From positions 5,456,001-5,520,000 of the forward strand of contig NZ_FNSO01000004.1 in the NCBI RefSeq assembly GCF_900105945.1: a stretch of DNA of 64,000 nucleotides, written 5' to 3'. Numbering within the stretch: the stretch's first letter is position 1; each line of letters opens with the position of its first letter. The translations under genes and the position numbers were made by a program. The notes below the pieces were generated by a model. The model saw only the letters and a list, made by a program, of their open reading frames with translations, was not told the origin of the DNA and did no database searches. This document shows, piece after piece, positions 34,783 to 43,433 of the stretch. Source of the stretch: Amycolatopsis tolypomycina. Lineage in GTDB: Bacteria > Actinomycetota > Actinomycetes > Mycobacteriales > Pseudonocardiaceae.

Positions 34783-37364
34783 GCACCGCCGCACCGCCGC
34801 GCACGTTCGAGCGGCCGGCTCCGCGTCCGGAACGTCCGCTTTCCGCCTGGCGCAGCAGCGTTCTCGCGCCCGTCGCGGCCGGCGTTGCCACCCTGTGCGC
34901 GGCGACCTCCGTCAGCAGCGTGGTCGCCGGGCTGGCCTGGTTCGGCTACCTGTTCGTCGCCGTCCTGCTGATCGGTGCCGCCGGGCTGGCCCTTCGCTCG
35001 CTGCAGGTGCCGACCGTCCTGGTCGGCCTCGGGCAGCTGCTCGTCCTGCTCTTCCTCATCACCGGTGCCTTCACCACGCACGGCATCCTGCAGATCATCC
35101 CCGGCCCGGAAGCGTTTTCCGAGATCGGCACCACGCTGACGGCCGCCGCCGAGCAGATCCGTGTCGGGCTGCCGCCGGTCGAGGGCAGCCAGCCGATCCT
35201 GTGCCTCGTCACCATCCTGATCGGGCTGGTCGCCGTCCTCGTCGACACGCTGACCGTGGCCGCCGCGGCTCCCGCGGCGACCGGGCTCGTGCTGCTCTGC
35301 GTCTACGCCGTGCCGGCCGCCTTGAGCGACGAAATGCTGCCGTGGTGGACGTTCCTGCTCGGCGCGGCCGCCTTCGCCGGCCTGCTCGCCGTCGACGGCA
35401 ACCACCGGCACCGGCGCTGGCGCACCCGGGAAGCGCCGGGCCGCAGCGGCAAGCCGGCCGTGCTGTCCGCGCCGGTCGCGGTCGTCTCCGCGGCCATCGT
35501 GCTCGGCCTGCTGGGCGGGGCGATCACGTGGGTCGGCACCGTCGGGAGCATGCCGTTCGGCGGCAAGGGAAACGGCGCCGGCGCGGGCTCCGGCGGCTTC
35601 GGCATCCAGCCGTTCACCGAGCTGCGCGGCATGCTCGACCAGGGCGCCGACCGCGAGCTGTTCAAGGTTCGCGGCCTCGGCACCGACCGGCGGCTGATGC
35701 GCGCGATGACGCTCGACACCTACTACCCCGACAAGGGCTGGGGCCTGCGCGACGACGGCCGTTCGCAGCAGGGCGTCCCGGTCTCGCCGCAGCTGCCGCC
35801 CGCCCCGGGCGACGACGGCACCGGCACCGCGCGCAAGATCGACGTCGAGCCCACGAGCTGGCGCGACAACTGGCTGCCGGTGTACGGCGCGCCGCGCGTG
35901 ATCGACGGCGCCACCAGCGGCTACCTCTACGACCAGGTCAGCGGCACGGTGTTCACCACCCGCAGCGAGGCGCCGCAGCCGTACACGGAATACGCGTCGC
36001 TGAAGGAACCGACGGCCGCGGAGCTGCGCGTGACCCCGCGGGTCAACGACCTGCCGCCGCGCTACACGCAGATCGACCAGGTCGACGAGCGCGTCCGCGC
36101 GAAGACCGAGCAGCTGATCGCCGGCGCGTCCAACGACTTCGACAAGGCTTCGGCGATCTGGCGCTACTTCACGGCGCAGAACGGGTTCGTCTACGACACG
36201 AAGACAGCGCCCTCGGACGGCGGCGACGCGCTCGCCGACTTCATCCTCAAGGGCAAGCGCGGCTTCTGCGAGCAGTTCGCCTCGGCGATGGGCGTGATGC
36301 TGCGGGTGGCGGGCATCCCGTCGCGGGTGGCGATCGGCTTCACCCCGGGCGTGCAGGTCAACGACTACCTGTCGATCAGCACCCAGGACGCGCACGCGTG
36401 GGTCGAGGCGTACTTCGGCACCAAGGGCTGGGTGACGTTCGACCCGACGCCCCTGTCCGACGGCCGCGGCATCACCCCGTCGTACCTGCAGGCCGGCCCG
36501 CAGGACGGCACCCAGCCGGACGACACCCAGGTGGCGCCGAGCACGGTCCAGTCGAGCGCGGCGCCGACCGGCGTCCCGCGTGACAACGAGCAGAACCTGC
36601 CGGCGCAGGCGCCCAAGGACGCCACGGGCAGCGACGAGTGGCTGGTCAACCTCGCCCTGCTGCTCGCCGTGCTCGGCGCGGGGGCGCTGTTCGTGGCGGC
36701 GCTGCTGCGCCGGATGCTCGACCGCGAACGCGCGAACGCCCGGAAGTCCGCGCAGCCGGAAACGGCCTCGTCGGCCGGACCGGCACCGGGTGACCGGAGC
36801 GAGGGCGCGCTGCTCGTGCGAGCCCCGGCACCGGTCCCCACGGCGACGCCGTCCCGGCCGCAGGCGCTGGTGGGCTGGCTGCCGCTGCTGGCGGTGGGGT
36901 TCTGGATCACCGCACTCGGCCTGCTGGCGGCGACGGTGGCCTGGTGGCTGGGGGTGCTGGTGGTGGCCCTGCTGCTCGTGGTGGCCGGCCCGGCCATCGT
37001 CCGCGAGGTGGTCCGCCGCCGCCGGCTGCAGCGCATCGTCCAGCAGCAACCGGGCGCGGCCGACGCGGCCTGGGCGGAGCTGCGCGCGGAGTGCGCGGAC
37101 CGCGGCCTGCCGATCCCGAGCAGCGACACGGTCCGCGTGGCGGGCCAGAAGCTGGCGGCCAAGCACCACCTCGACGACGACGGCCGCGAAGACCTCCGGA
37201 CGGTCATCGGCGCACTGGAGCGGTCCTGGTACGGCGGAGACGACGCACCTCGGCCGGAGCTCCCGCCCGCCTTCGAAGGAGTGCGGCGGAGCCTGCGCCG
37301 CAACGCGCCGCTGTCGTGGAAGGGCAAGCTCTTCCCCCGCTCGGTCTTCCGCAGCCGCACCTGA
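34779..37364 (+). CDS. TgpA-like membrane transglutaminase
   Basis: This 861-residue protein has about six N-terminal membrane helices (residues 20-240), an extracytoplasmic region with a transglutaminase-like core, one more pair of helices (about 630-660 and 700-750) and a cytoplasmic DUF4129-like tail. The triad is visible: Cys497 in RGFCEQFASAM, His539 in DAHAWVEAYF and Asp555 in VTFDPTP. It likely acts on cell-surface or periplasm-like proteins. It is the last gene of the moxR-DUF58 operon, a conserved trio in actinobacteria. Confidence 0.92.
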   Translation: MSTAAPPRTFERPAPRPERPLSAWRSSVLAPVAAGVATLCAATSVSSVVAGLAWFGYLFVAVLLIGAAGLALRSLQVPTVLVGLGQLLVLLFLITGAFTTHGILQIIPGPEAFSEIGTTLTAAAEQIRVGLPPVEGSQPILCLVTILIGLVAVLVDTLTVAAAAPAATGLVLLCVYAVPAALSDEMLPWWTFLLGAAAFAGLLAVDGNHRHRRWRTREAPGRSGKPAVLSAPVAVVSAAIVLGLLGGAITWVGTVGSMPFGGKGNGAGAGSGGFGIQPFTELRGMLDQGADRELFKVRGLGTDRRLMRAMTLDTYYPDKGWGLRDDGRSQQGVPVSPQLPPAPGDDGTGTARKIDVEPTSWRDNWLPVYGAPRVIDGATSGYLYDQVSGTVFTTRSEAPQPYTEYASLKEPTAAELRVTPRVNDLPPRYTQIDQVDERVRAKTEQLIAGASNDFDKASAIWRYFTAQNGFVYDTKTAPSDGGDALADFILKGKRGFCEQFASAMGVMLRVAGIPSRVAIGFTPGVQVNDYLSISTQDAHAWVEAYFGTKGWVTFDPTPLSDGRGITPSYLQAGPQDGTQPDDTQVAPSTVQSSAAPTGVPRDNEQNLPAQAPKDATGSDEWLVNLALLLAVLGAGALFVAALLRRMLDRERANARKSAQPETASSAGPAPGDRSEGALLVRAPAPVPTATPSRPQALVGWLPLLAVGFWITALGLLAATVAWWLGVLVVALLLVVAGPAIVREVVRRRRLQRIVQQQPGAADAAWAELRAECADRGLPIPSSDTVRVAGQKLAAKHHLDDDGREDLRTVIGALERSWYGGDDAPRPELPPAFEGVRRSLRRNAPLSWKGKLFPRSVFRSRT

Positions 37365-37390
37365 CCCACGCGGCCCGTGCGCCAACGGGC

Positions 37391-37530
37391 ATCACGCGTG
37401 CTTGGCGAGGCATCACGCGAGTCCCGGGCTGAAGCACGCGAGTCCCGGGCTCAATCACGCGAGTCCCGAGCTTGATCACGCGAGTCCCGGGCCCAATCAC
37501 GCGAGTCACGGGGCTGGGCACGCGGGTTCG
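37391..37530. repeat. 21-bp tandem repeat array (about seven units)
   Basis: Units such as ATCACGCGAGTCCCGGGCTGA repeat every 21 bp with drift, the core being ATCACGCGAGT. The reverse complement of this core (ACTCGCGTGAT) also builds the array at 48434-48585. Units follow without unique spacers. It sits just after the transglutaminase stop; the remainder of the 318-bp gap to DUF3040 holds a hairpin and nothing else recognisable. Confidence 0.9.
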
Positions 37531-37631
37531 AGCCTCGCAGGCCGCGGGTCACCCGTGTGGGGGTCACCCGCTGTCACTGCGGCCGACCACGGCCATCCAG
37601 CGGCGGCGGGCGGGTGGTTGAGCACACAAGA

Positions 37632-37667
37632 AGATCCGCGTCCCTCCGTTCGGCGGGACGCGGATCT
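37632..37667. terminator. Strong hairpin, likely bidirectional terminator
   Basis: AGATCCGCGTCCC (37632-37644) and its exact complement (37655-37667) form a 13-bp stem with a 10-nt loop. It lies 16 bases after the DUF3040 stop and between two convergent genes. There is no long T-run, as is common for actinobacterial terminators. Confidence 0.7.
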
Positions 37668-37682
37668 CGTCGTCGTGCGGCG

Positions 37683-38084
37683 CTACTGTTCCTCGAAGCG
37701 CTGGCGGAAGCGCTCTTCCATCCTCTGGGTGAAGGAACTCCGGCGGCCTGCTTGCTTGCCGCCCGGTCCTTGCCCACCGCCCTTGCCGTCTCCGTCGGCG
37801 CCGTGCCGAATCGATGTGACGGCCATCATGACTCCGAAGAACATCACGAGGAACCCGAGCACGCTGATCAGCGGGATGTCGGCCACCCGGAACTGCGGCA
37901 CCACCACGCCCAGCACCAGCAGGGCCACGCCCACTACGAACAGGGCAATGCCCTGAATACGCCGTCGGCGAGCGGGGCGACGCAACCGGGTGCCACGCAC
38001 CGTGGATGCGAACTTGGGGTCCTCGGCATAGAGCTCGCGCTCGATCTGATCGAGCAGCCGCTGCTCATGCTCGGAGAGTGGCAT
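37683..38084 (-). CDS. DUF3040 membrane protein
   Basis: This 133-residue protein has the DUF3040 start MPLSEHEQRLLDQIERELYAEDPKFA, an Arg-rich stretch, two transmembrane helices (about residues 43-60 and 68-90) and a Gly-rich, charged C-terminal tail. The family is found throughout actinobacteria, often near dinB, mraZ and psp genes; function is unknown. GGAGGAGG lies just before the ATG. Probably monocistronic, ending at the hairpin 37632-37667. Confidence 0.9.
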   Translation of the reverse strand: MPLSEHEQRLLDQIERELYAEDPKFASTVRGTRLRRPARRRRIQGIALFVVGVALLVLGVVVPQFRVADIPLISVLGFLVMFFGVMMAVTSIRHGADGDGKGGGQGPGGKQAGRRSSFTQRMEERFRQRFEEQ

Positions 38085-38350
38085 CTTTCCTCCTCCGGCA
38101 CAGCTGTCGCGGGCGCCGGGCCGCGCAACGTCCTGGACCCAACAGCCAACCCCAGGCGGGGTGGCACTGTCCAGGATACGAGGCCCGCGCCCGCACGACT
38201 ACCCGATCCCGCATCCAGAAGGGATCGAATTGGGCTAAATCGAGCCGGGCGGGCGTTGCAGACGGTCACCGTCACAGATCGTGACCATATTGCCGCCAAC
38301 TCGCCGTTGTGAGGGAACGCCGCGAGCCTCGACCATCACCGCCCGTGCCG

Positions 38351-39595
38351 TCACCCCTCTTTCGGCCCCAGTAACGACGCCGGCCGCACCGCCGCCGAGC
38401 CGAACTTCGACCGCGCGACGTCGGCCGCCACCTCCGCGTCCCGCCAGCGCGGTGCCGGCGAGTCGAACACCAGCTGCTCCCCCGCCTCCCCCGTGTCGAG
38501 CCCTTCGACGCGGACGCCGATCAGCCGCACCGCCCCGGTCGGCGCGTGCTCGGTGAGCAGCGCCACGGCCACCGCGTGGATCTCGCGCGCCACGTCCGTC
38601 GGCGAGACCAGCGTGCGGGCCCGGGTGATCGTGCGGAAGTCCGCGAACCGCACCTTGATCGACACCGTCCGGCCGCGCACGCCCCGCTCCCGCAGCGTCG
38701 CCCCCACCCGCGAGGACAGCCGCAGCAACTCGAGCCCGAGCGCAGCCCGGGAATGCAGGTCGACGTCGAAGGTGTGCTCCGCGCCGATCGACTTCTCCGG
38801 CGAATCGACCACCACCGGGCGCTCGTCCACGCCGTGCGCGAGCCGGTACAGGTGCTCGCCCACCGCGACCCCCAGCGACTTCTTCAGCCGCTCCGGCGGG
38901 AACGCGGCGACGTCGGCGATCGTGGCCAGGCCCAGGCGCCGCAGGTGCTCCTCGGTCCGCGCGCCGACGCCCCACAGCGCCGACACCGGCAGCGGGTGCA
39001 GGAACGCCAGTGTCTCCGCCGCGGGCACCACGACCATGCCGTCCGGCTTCGCCATGCCCGACGCCAGCTTCGCGACGAACTTGACCTTCGCCACCCCCAC
39101 CGAGCAGGTGATCCCGTGCTCGGCCGCGACCCGCGCGCGGATCTCCGCACCCAGCGACGCCGGTGTCGCGCCCAGCCGCCGCAACGCCCCGCTGACGTCC
39201 AGGAACGCTTCGTCGAGGCTGAGCGGCTCGACCAGCGGCGTCAGCTCGCGGAAGATCTCCATCACCCCGCGGGACACCGAGCCGTACAGCCCGGACGTCG
39301 GCGGGATGTTGATCAGGTGCGGGCACAGCCGCTTCGCCGTCGAGAACGGCATGGCCGAGCGCACGCCGAACCTGCGCGCCGGGTAGTTCGCCGCGGCCAC
39401 GACGGCCCGCGGCCCGCCCCCGGACACCACGACCGGCTTGTCCGCCAGCTCGGGCCGGGTCCGCAGCTCGACCGACACGAAGAACGCGTCCATGTCGACG
39501 TGCAGCAGCCCGCAGCCGGTGTCGTCCGGCACCGGCTCACCCGGCCGGACGCGGAACCGGCCCATTCCGCCCGGTAGTTCAGCATTTCGCCCCAC
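38351..39595 (-). CDS. dinB: DNA polymerase IV (Y-family)
   Basis: This 414-residue translesion polymerase has the catalytic motifs LLHVDMDAFFVSVE (first Asp pair), AANYPARRFGVRSAMP and PLSLDEAFLDVSG (Asp-Glu pair). The little-finger domain starts near GAEHTFDVDLHS. I chose GTG 39595 because TAGCGT (plus-strand 39603-39608) is 7 nt upstream, giving a leaderless mRNA; ATG 39565 would remove 10 residues without such a signal. No LexA box is seen upstream. A copy of the 55-bp repeat lies directly before the promoter. No clear beta-clamp peptide was identified at the C-terminus. Confidence 0.93.
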   Translation of the reverse strand: MGRNAELPGGMGRFRVRPGEPVPDDTGCGLLHVDMDAFFVSVELRTRPELADKPVVVSGGGPRAVVAAANYPARRFGVRSAMPFSTAKRLCPHLINIPPTSGLYGSVSRGVMEIFRELTPLVEPLSLDEAFLDVSGALRRLGATPASLGAEIRARVAAEHGITCSVGVAKVKFVAKLASGMAKPDGMVVVPAAETLAFLHPLPVSALWGVGARTEEHLRRLGLATIADVAAFPPERLKKSLGVAVGEHLYRLAHGVDERPVVVDSPEKSIGAEHTFDVDLHSRAALGLELLRLSSRVGATLRERGVRGRTVSIKVRFADFRTITRARTLVSPTDVAREIHAVAVALLTEHAPTGAVRLIGVRVEGLDTGEAGEQLVFDSPAPRWRDAEVAADVARSKFGSAAVRPASLLGPKEG

Positions 39596-39625
39596 ACCGA
39601 GGACGCTACCGGCCACCACCGACAT

Positions 39626-39680
39626 TTTTCGGGGGTTCGGGTGGCGGAGCCCCCGACCTGGGGCGAAGCCCCAGTTGTCA
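39626..39680 (-). repeat. 55-bp dispersed palindromic repeat, copy 2
   Basis: This is an inverted copy of the 33187 unit, with about three changes. It lies between the methyltransferase stop and the dinB promoter, so its two hairpins could insulate dinB from read-through. Confidence 0.9.
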
Positions 39681-39713
39681 CCGACAGTTTTGGGCAAAGA
39701 GCGAAACCGCAGG

Positions 39714-40439
39714 TCAGGCCGGGCGTGCGACCGCGTGCAGCCGTCCCGCGACGTCCCGCAGCGCCGGCGTGCCCGCCGCGACCTGTTCGAACTCCGCCAG
39801 CTCGTCGTCCCGGACGTCGCCGGAGACCAGGTCCGCGATCACCCGGTCGCCCTGCAGCAGCGTGACTTCCAGGCCGGCGGCCTCCAGGTCGGCGCGCAGC
39901 CCGGCGGCGGAGAAGCGGCGCAGCACCGTGTCGCCCGCGACGACCCCGTCGGCGCTCTCGAGCAGCCGTCGCGCCTCGCCGACCCGGCCCGCGAGCGCGC
40001 GGTGGAACACGGCCGCGTGCCGGTTCGCCACCAGCACCGACACCGCGCCGCCGGGCGCGACCGCCGTGGCCAGCGCCGAAAGCACCGCGGCCGGGTCGTC
40101 GACGATCTCCAGCAGCCCGTGCGCCAGCACCAGGTCGGCCGACCCGGCCGGGACGTGCCTGCCGAGCGCGTCGGCGTCGTCCGCGACCACCGTGATCAGC
40201 TCGGAGACGCCTTCCTCCTCGGCGCGCCGCTGCAGCGTGGCCAGCGCGTTCGGGCTCGGCTCGACGACCGTCACCCGGCAGCCCGCGGCCGCGAACGGCA
40301 CCGCCCAGCCACCGCTGCCGCCGCCCACGTCGACGACGCGGGGCTGCTCGGCACCCCGGGCGCGAGCGGCTTTCAGCTCGGCCTCGAGCACCCGGCGGAC
40401 GGCGCCCGAACCCCGGGCGGCCACGGTCTCCGTCTTCAT
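39714..40439 (-). CDS. SAM-dependent class I methyltransferase
   Basis: This 241-residue protein has motif I VVDVGGGSGGWAVPFAAAG (residues 35-53) with the acidic VTVVEPS of motif II, ADDAD for motif III and LVLAHGLLEIVDD for the post-motif region. The pattern fits small-molecule or tRNA/cofactor methyltransferases of the UbiE/Methyltransf_11 type; the substrate is unknown. TACCCT (plus-strand 40447-40452) lies 7 nt from ATG 40439, so the mRNA is probably leaderless. It is divergent from the ParA-like gene with only 106 bp between. Confidence 0.9.
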   Translation of the reverse strand: MKTETVAARGSGAVRRVLEAELKAARARGAEQPRVVDVGGGSGGWAVPFAAAGCRVTVVEPSPNALATLQRRAEEEGVSELITVVADDADALGRHVPAGSADLVLAHGLLEIVDDPAAVLSALATAVAPGGAVSVLVANRHAAVFHRALAGRVGEARRLLESADGVVAGDTVLRRFSAAGLRADLEAAGLEVTLLQGDRVIADLVSGDVRDDELAEFEQVAAGTPALRDVAGRLHAVARPA

Positions 40440-40545
40440 GTCGCACAGGGTAGTGCCCGCCCCCGCCCGCCCCCCGGCCTCCTCCCTTCGAGTGAACGGC
40501 CCTTGCCCGGCAGCGCCGCCCGCCCGCACCCGTAGGCTGGTGAAC

Positions 40546-41448
40546 GTGCACACGGTCGCCGTACTCAGCCTCAAGGGAGGCGTCGGCAAGACGACGGTCG
40601 CTCTCGGTATCGCGTCCGCCGCCTTGCGTAGGGGCACGCGGACGCTGGTGGTCGACCTCGACCCGCAGGGCAACGCCACCACCTCGCTCGACCCGCCCTA
40701 CACCGACGCCACCCTCGCGGACGTGCTCGAGACCCCGACCCGCGAGACGCTGGAACGCGCGATCGCCCCGAGCGTGTGGAGCGAGGACGTCGACGTCCTC
40801 GTCGGCACCGAAGAGCTGGAGCTGCTCAACGACCCGGACGCCGACAGCGAGCGCCTGGCGAACTTCTCGCGCGCGCTCGACGAGCTGCACCGCACGCCGC
40901 TGCGCGAAACGCCGTACGAGCTGGTGATCCTGGACTGCCCGCCGTCGCTGGGCCGGCTGACGAAGTCGGCGCTGGTCGCCGCGGACAGCGCGCTGATCGT
41001 CACCGAGCCGACGATGTACGCCGTGGCCGGCGCGCACCGCGCCCTGGAGGCGATCGAAAAGATCCGCAAGGAGCTCAACCCGGACCTGCGCCCGATCGGC
41101 GTCCTGGTCAACAAGCTGCGGGTGCGGTCCTACGAGCACCAGTTCCGGATCGCCGAGCTGCGCGAGAACTTCGGCTCCCTGGTGATGCCGACGGCGATCA
41201 CCGACCGGCTCGCGGTGCAGCAGGCCCAGGGCGCGTGCAGCCCGATCCACGAGTGGCACTCGCCGGGCGCCCAGGAGATCGCGCTGACGTTCAACATGGT
41301 GCTGGCGAAGATCCTGCGCTCCAACCGGGCGGGCCGGCACCGCATCGCCGGCGAGGACGCCGAGGGCCCGGACTGGCCCGAAGGCCCGGCGCCGGAGACC
41401 CCCGAGGCCCCGGACACGCCGGCCGAGGTGTCCGAATCCGCGGGGTGA
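40546..41448 (+). CDS. ParA-family ATPase
   Basis: This 300-residue protein has a deviant Walker A LKGGVGKTT (residues 9-17), VVDLDPQGNATTSL and ILDCPPSLGRLTKSAL, as in ParA/Soj/MinD-type ATPases. There is no ParB gene next to it and the origin is not nearby, so it is an orphan ParA, perhaps positioning a protein complex or involved in cell-cycle placement. The C-terminal 40 residues are acidic and Pro-rich. GTG 40546 is preferred, with TAGGCT (40533-40538) 7 nt upstream; GTG 40540 is possible. It probably forms an operon with the glycosylase gene 3 bp downstream. Confidence 0.88.
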   Translation: MHTVAVLSLKGGVGKTTVALGIASAALRRGTRTLVVDLDPQGNATTSLDPPYTDATLADVLETPTRETLERAIAPSVWSEDVDVLVGTEELELLNDPDADSERLANFSRALDELHRTPLRETPYELVILDCPPSLGRLTKSALVAADSALIVTEPTMYAVAGAHRALEAIEKIRKELNPDLRPIGVLVNKLRVRSYEHQFRIAELRENFGSLVMPTAITDRLAVQQAQGACSPIHEWHSPGAQEIALTFNMVLAKILRSNRAGRHRIAGEDAEGPDWPEGPAPETPEAPDTPAEVSESAG

Positions 41449-41451
41449 GCC

Positions 41452-42261
41452 GTGCCCGAAGGTGACACCGTCTTCCTGGTCGCCCAGCGTTTCGCGAACG
41501 CGCTGACCGGGAAGACGTTGCTGCGCGGCGATTTCCGCGTGCCCCAATTGGCCACTGTGGACCTTTCCGGGCGCGAGGTGCTCGGCGTCGGCACGGTGGG
41601 CAAGCACCTGTTCACCCGCTTCTCCGGCGACCTGACGCTGCATTCCCACCTGATGATGGACGGCATGTGGGACGTCTACCCGGCCGGCGCGAAGTGGCGG
41701 CGTCCCGGCCACCACGCGCGCGTGATTCTCACCGCGGCCGACGTCCAGGTGATCGGGTTCCGGGTCCACGACCTGAAGTTCGTGGCCACGAGCAAGGAAA
41801 CCGGCCTCGTCGCCCACCTCGGGCCGGACCTGCTCGATCCGAAGTGGACGGACGAGCACCTCGAGCGGGCGGTCGCGAACCTCACCGCCGACCCGGCCCG
41901 CGAACTCGGCCTCGCACTGCTCGACCAGCGCGTGATGGCGGGCGTCGGGAACCTCTACAAGTGCGAAATCGCCTTCCTGCTCGGGGTGACGCCGTGGACG
42001 CCGGTGTCCGAAGTGGACGCCGGACGCACGGTCGCGCTGGCCCGCAAGCTGTTGCTGGCCAACGCTCTCGCCGGGCGCTTCGACCAGAGCACCACCGGCC
42101 ACCTCGACCGCAACCGCAAGAACTGGGTGTACGAGCGCACCCGCCAGGGCTGCTTCCGCTGCGGCGGCAAGCTCCTGGTGCGCACGCAGGGCCACGACGT
42201 CCAGCGGCGGCCGACGTGGTTCTGCCCGAAGGACCAGACAGGCCCGTACCCGGCGCAGTAA
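41452..42261 (+). CDS. Fpg/Nei-family DNA glycosylase
   Basis: This 269-residue base-excision repair enzyme has the catalytic N-terminus PEGDTVF (Pro2 and Glu3 after Met removal), a conserved GKHLFTRF with the Lys of the family, the helix-two-turn-helix motif LLDQRVMAGVGNLYKCEIAFL that binds DNA, and a C-terminal zinc-finger region. The finger has CFRCGG and WFCPKD, only three Cys, with Asp in place of the fourth. It is Nei (endonuclease VIII)-like. GTG 41452 comes 3 bp after the ParA stop, so the two are likely co-transcribed. Confidence 0.9.
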   Translation: MPEGDTVFLVAQRFANALTGKTLLRGDFRVPQLATVDLSGREVLGVGTVGKHLFTRFSGDLTLHSHLMMDGMWDVYPAGAKWRRPGHHARVILTAADVQVIGFRVHDLKFVATSKETGLVAHLGPDLLDPKWTDEHLERAVANLTADPARELGLALLDQRVMAGVGNLYKCEIAFLLGVTPWTPVSEVDAGRTVALARKLLLANALAGRFDQSTTGHLDRNRKNWVYERTRQGCFRCGGKLLVRTQGHDVQRRPTWFCPKDQTGPYPAQ

Positions 42262-42271
42262 GCTGGGACAC

Positions 42272-42334
42272 GTGACGACGTTCAAGCTCCCGCTCTACGG
42301 GGCCGACACCGAACGCGGCGACCTCGCTCCCTGA
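42272..42334 (+). CDS. Possible 20-residue leaderless micro-ORF
   Basis: GTG 42272 to TGA 42334 encodes MTTFKLPLYGADTERGDLAP. TAAGCT (42259-42264), which includes the stop of the glycosylase gene, lies 7 nt before the GTG, the spacing of the other leaderless starts here. The deaminase gene starts 52 bp downstream after its own AGGGAG. It could be a leader peptide for that gene or a chance frame; I know of no named homologue. Confidence 0.35.
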   Translation: MTTFKLPLYGADTERGDLAP

Positions 42335-42386
42335 GCCGCGCGCTCCTTCCGTCACCTTCTCCGCAAGAGCAACAGGGAGCTCAGTC

Positions 42387-43433
42387 ATGCCCGGAATCCT
42401 GACCGGGCAGGCGCTGCGCGCGTTCGCGCACGCCCTGCCCAAGGTCGAACTGCACGTCCACCTGGTCGGCTCGGCGAGCCTGCCGACCGTGCTGGAGCTG
42501 GCCCGGCGCCGCCCGTCCGCCGGGGTCCCCACCGACGAACGCGCGCTCGCGGAGTTCTTCACCTTCCGCGACTTCGCCCACTTCCTCACCGTGTACCTCG
42601 CGGTCACCTCGCTGGTGCGCGATCGCCACGACATCCACACGCTCGTCACAGGGCTGGCGGCGGACCTCGCCGCGCACCACTGCCGCTACGCCGAAGTCAC
42701 CGTGACACCGTACAACCACCTGCTCGACGGCATGTCCGGCGACGACCTGCTGGCCGGGCTCGAAACCGGCCGGGCCCGCGCTGCCGAGCTGGGCGTGGAA
42801 CTGGCCTGGTGTTTCGACATTCCGGGCGAAAAGGGCATCCGAGCCGGGCAGGAGACGCTCGTGTTCGCGCTGCGCGAACGTCCCGACGGCCTGGTCTCGT
42901 TCGGGCTCGGCGGCCCGGAGCTCGGCGTCGGGCGCGCGCAGTTCGAGCCGTTCTTCACGCGGGCGCGGGAAGCCGGGCTGCACAGCGTCCCGCACGCCGG
43001 CGAGACCACCGGCCCGGCCACGATCTGGTCGGCGCTGCACGACCTCGGCGCCGAGCGGATCGGCCACGGCACCAGCTGCGCGGCCGACCCGGCGCTGCTC
43101 GAACACCTTGCGGCACAACGGATCCCGCTCGAAGTGTGCCCGACGTCGAACGTGCGGACCGGCCAGGTCGCGGACCTCGCGGCACACCCGGTGCGCCGCA
43201 TGCTGGACCACGGCGTCGTGGTGACGCTCAACACCGACGACCCGCCGATGTTCGGTGCCACGCTCACCGGCGAGTACGTCGCCGTCGCCGAGACCCTGGG
43301 CCTCACCGCGGCCGAGCTGGCCCGGCTCGCGGAGAACGCCGTCGACGCCTCCTTCCTTGACGAGCAGCGGAAAGCCGGTCTGCGGAGTGAGATCCGGGAA
43401 ATGACGTTGCACGGCACGGCCGACTTCACCTAG
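42387..43433 (+). CDS. Adenosine deaminase-family enzyme
   Basis: This 348-residue TIM-barrel metal enzyme has the zinc motif ELHVHLVGS (His23, His25), GLHSVPHAGETTGP with the catalytic His-Glu pair, IGHGTSC, CPTSNVRTG and VTLNTDDPPMF with the metal-binding Asp. It deaminates adenosine or a related nucleoside such as aminodeoxyfutalosine; sequence alone does not decide. CAGGGAGCTC lies before ATG 42387. A structured RNA gene follows the stop immediately. Confidence 0.92.
   Translation: MPGILTGQALRAFAHALPKVELHVHLVGSASLPTVLELARRRPSAGVPTDERALAEFFTFRDFAHFLTVYLAVTSLVRDRHDIHTLVTGLAADLAAHHCRYAEVTVTPYNHLLDGMSGDDLLAGLETGRARAAELGVELAWCFDIPGEKGIRAGQETLVFALRERPDGLVSFGLGGPELGVGRAQFEPFFTRAREAGLHSVPHAGETTGPATIWSALHDLGAERIGHGTSCAADPALLEHLAAQRIPLEVCPTSNVRTGQVADLAAHPVRRMLDHGVVVTLNTDDPPMFGATLTGEYVAVAETLGLTAAELARLAENAVDASFLDEQRKAGLRSEIREMTLHGTADFT

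Noticed and set aside
34224..37385. 1053-codon open frame on the minus strand
   Set aside because: It is antisense to the transglutaminase gene, has low-complexity Arg/Gly/Ala-rich sequence and no domain; high GC keeps the wrong frame open.
37391..37530. CRISPR array
   Set aside because: Units follow each other directly with a 21-bp period and there are no unique spacers or cas genes.
40546..41448. Chromosome-partition ParA
   Set aside because: No parB gene or parS cluster adjoins it and no origin-type genes (dnaA, gyrB) are in the window, so a partition role is not supported.
39313..42285. 990-codon open frame on the minus strand
   Set aside because: It runs across dinB, the methyltransferase, ParA and glycosylase genes in the wrong frame; the true genes have clear motifs.
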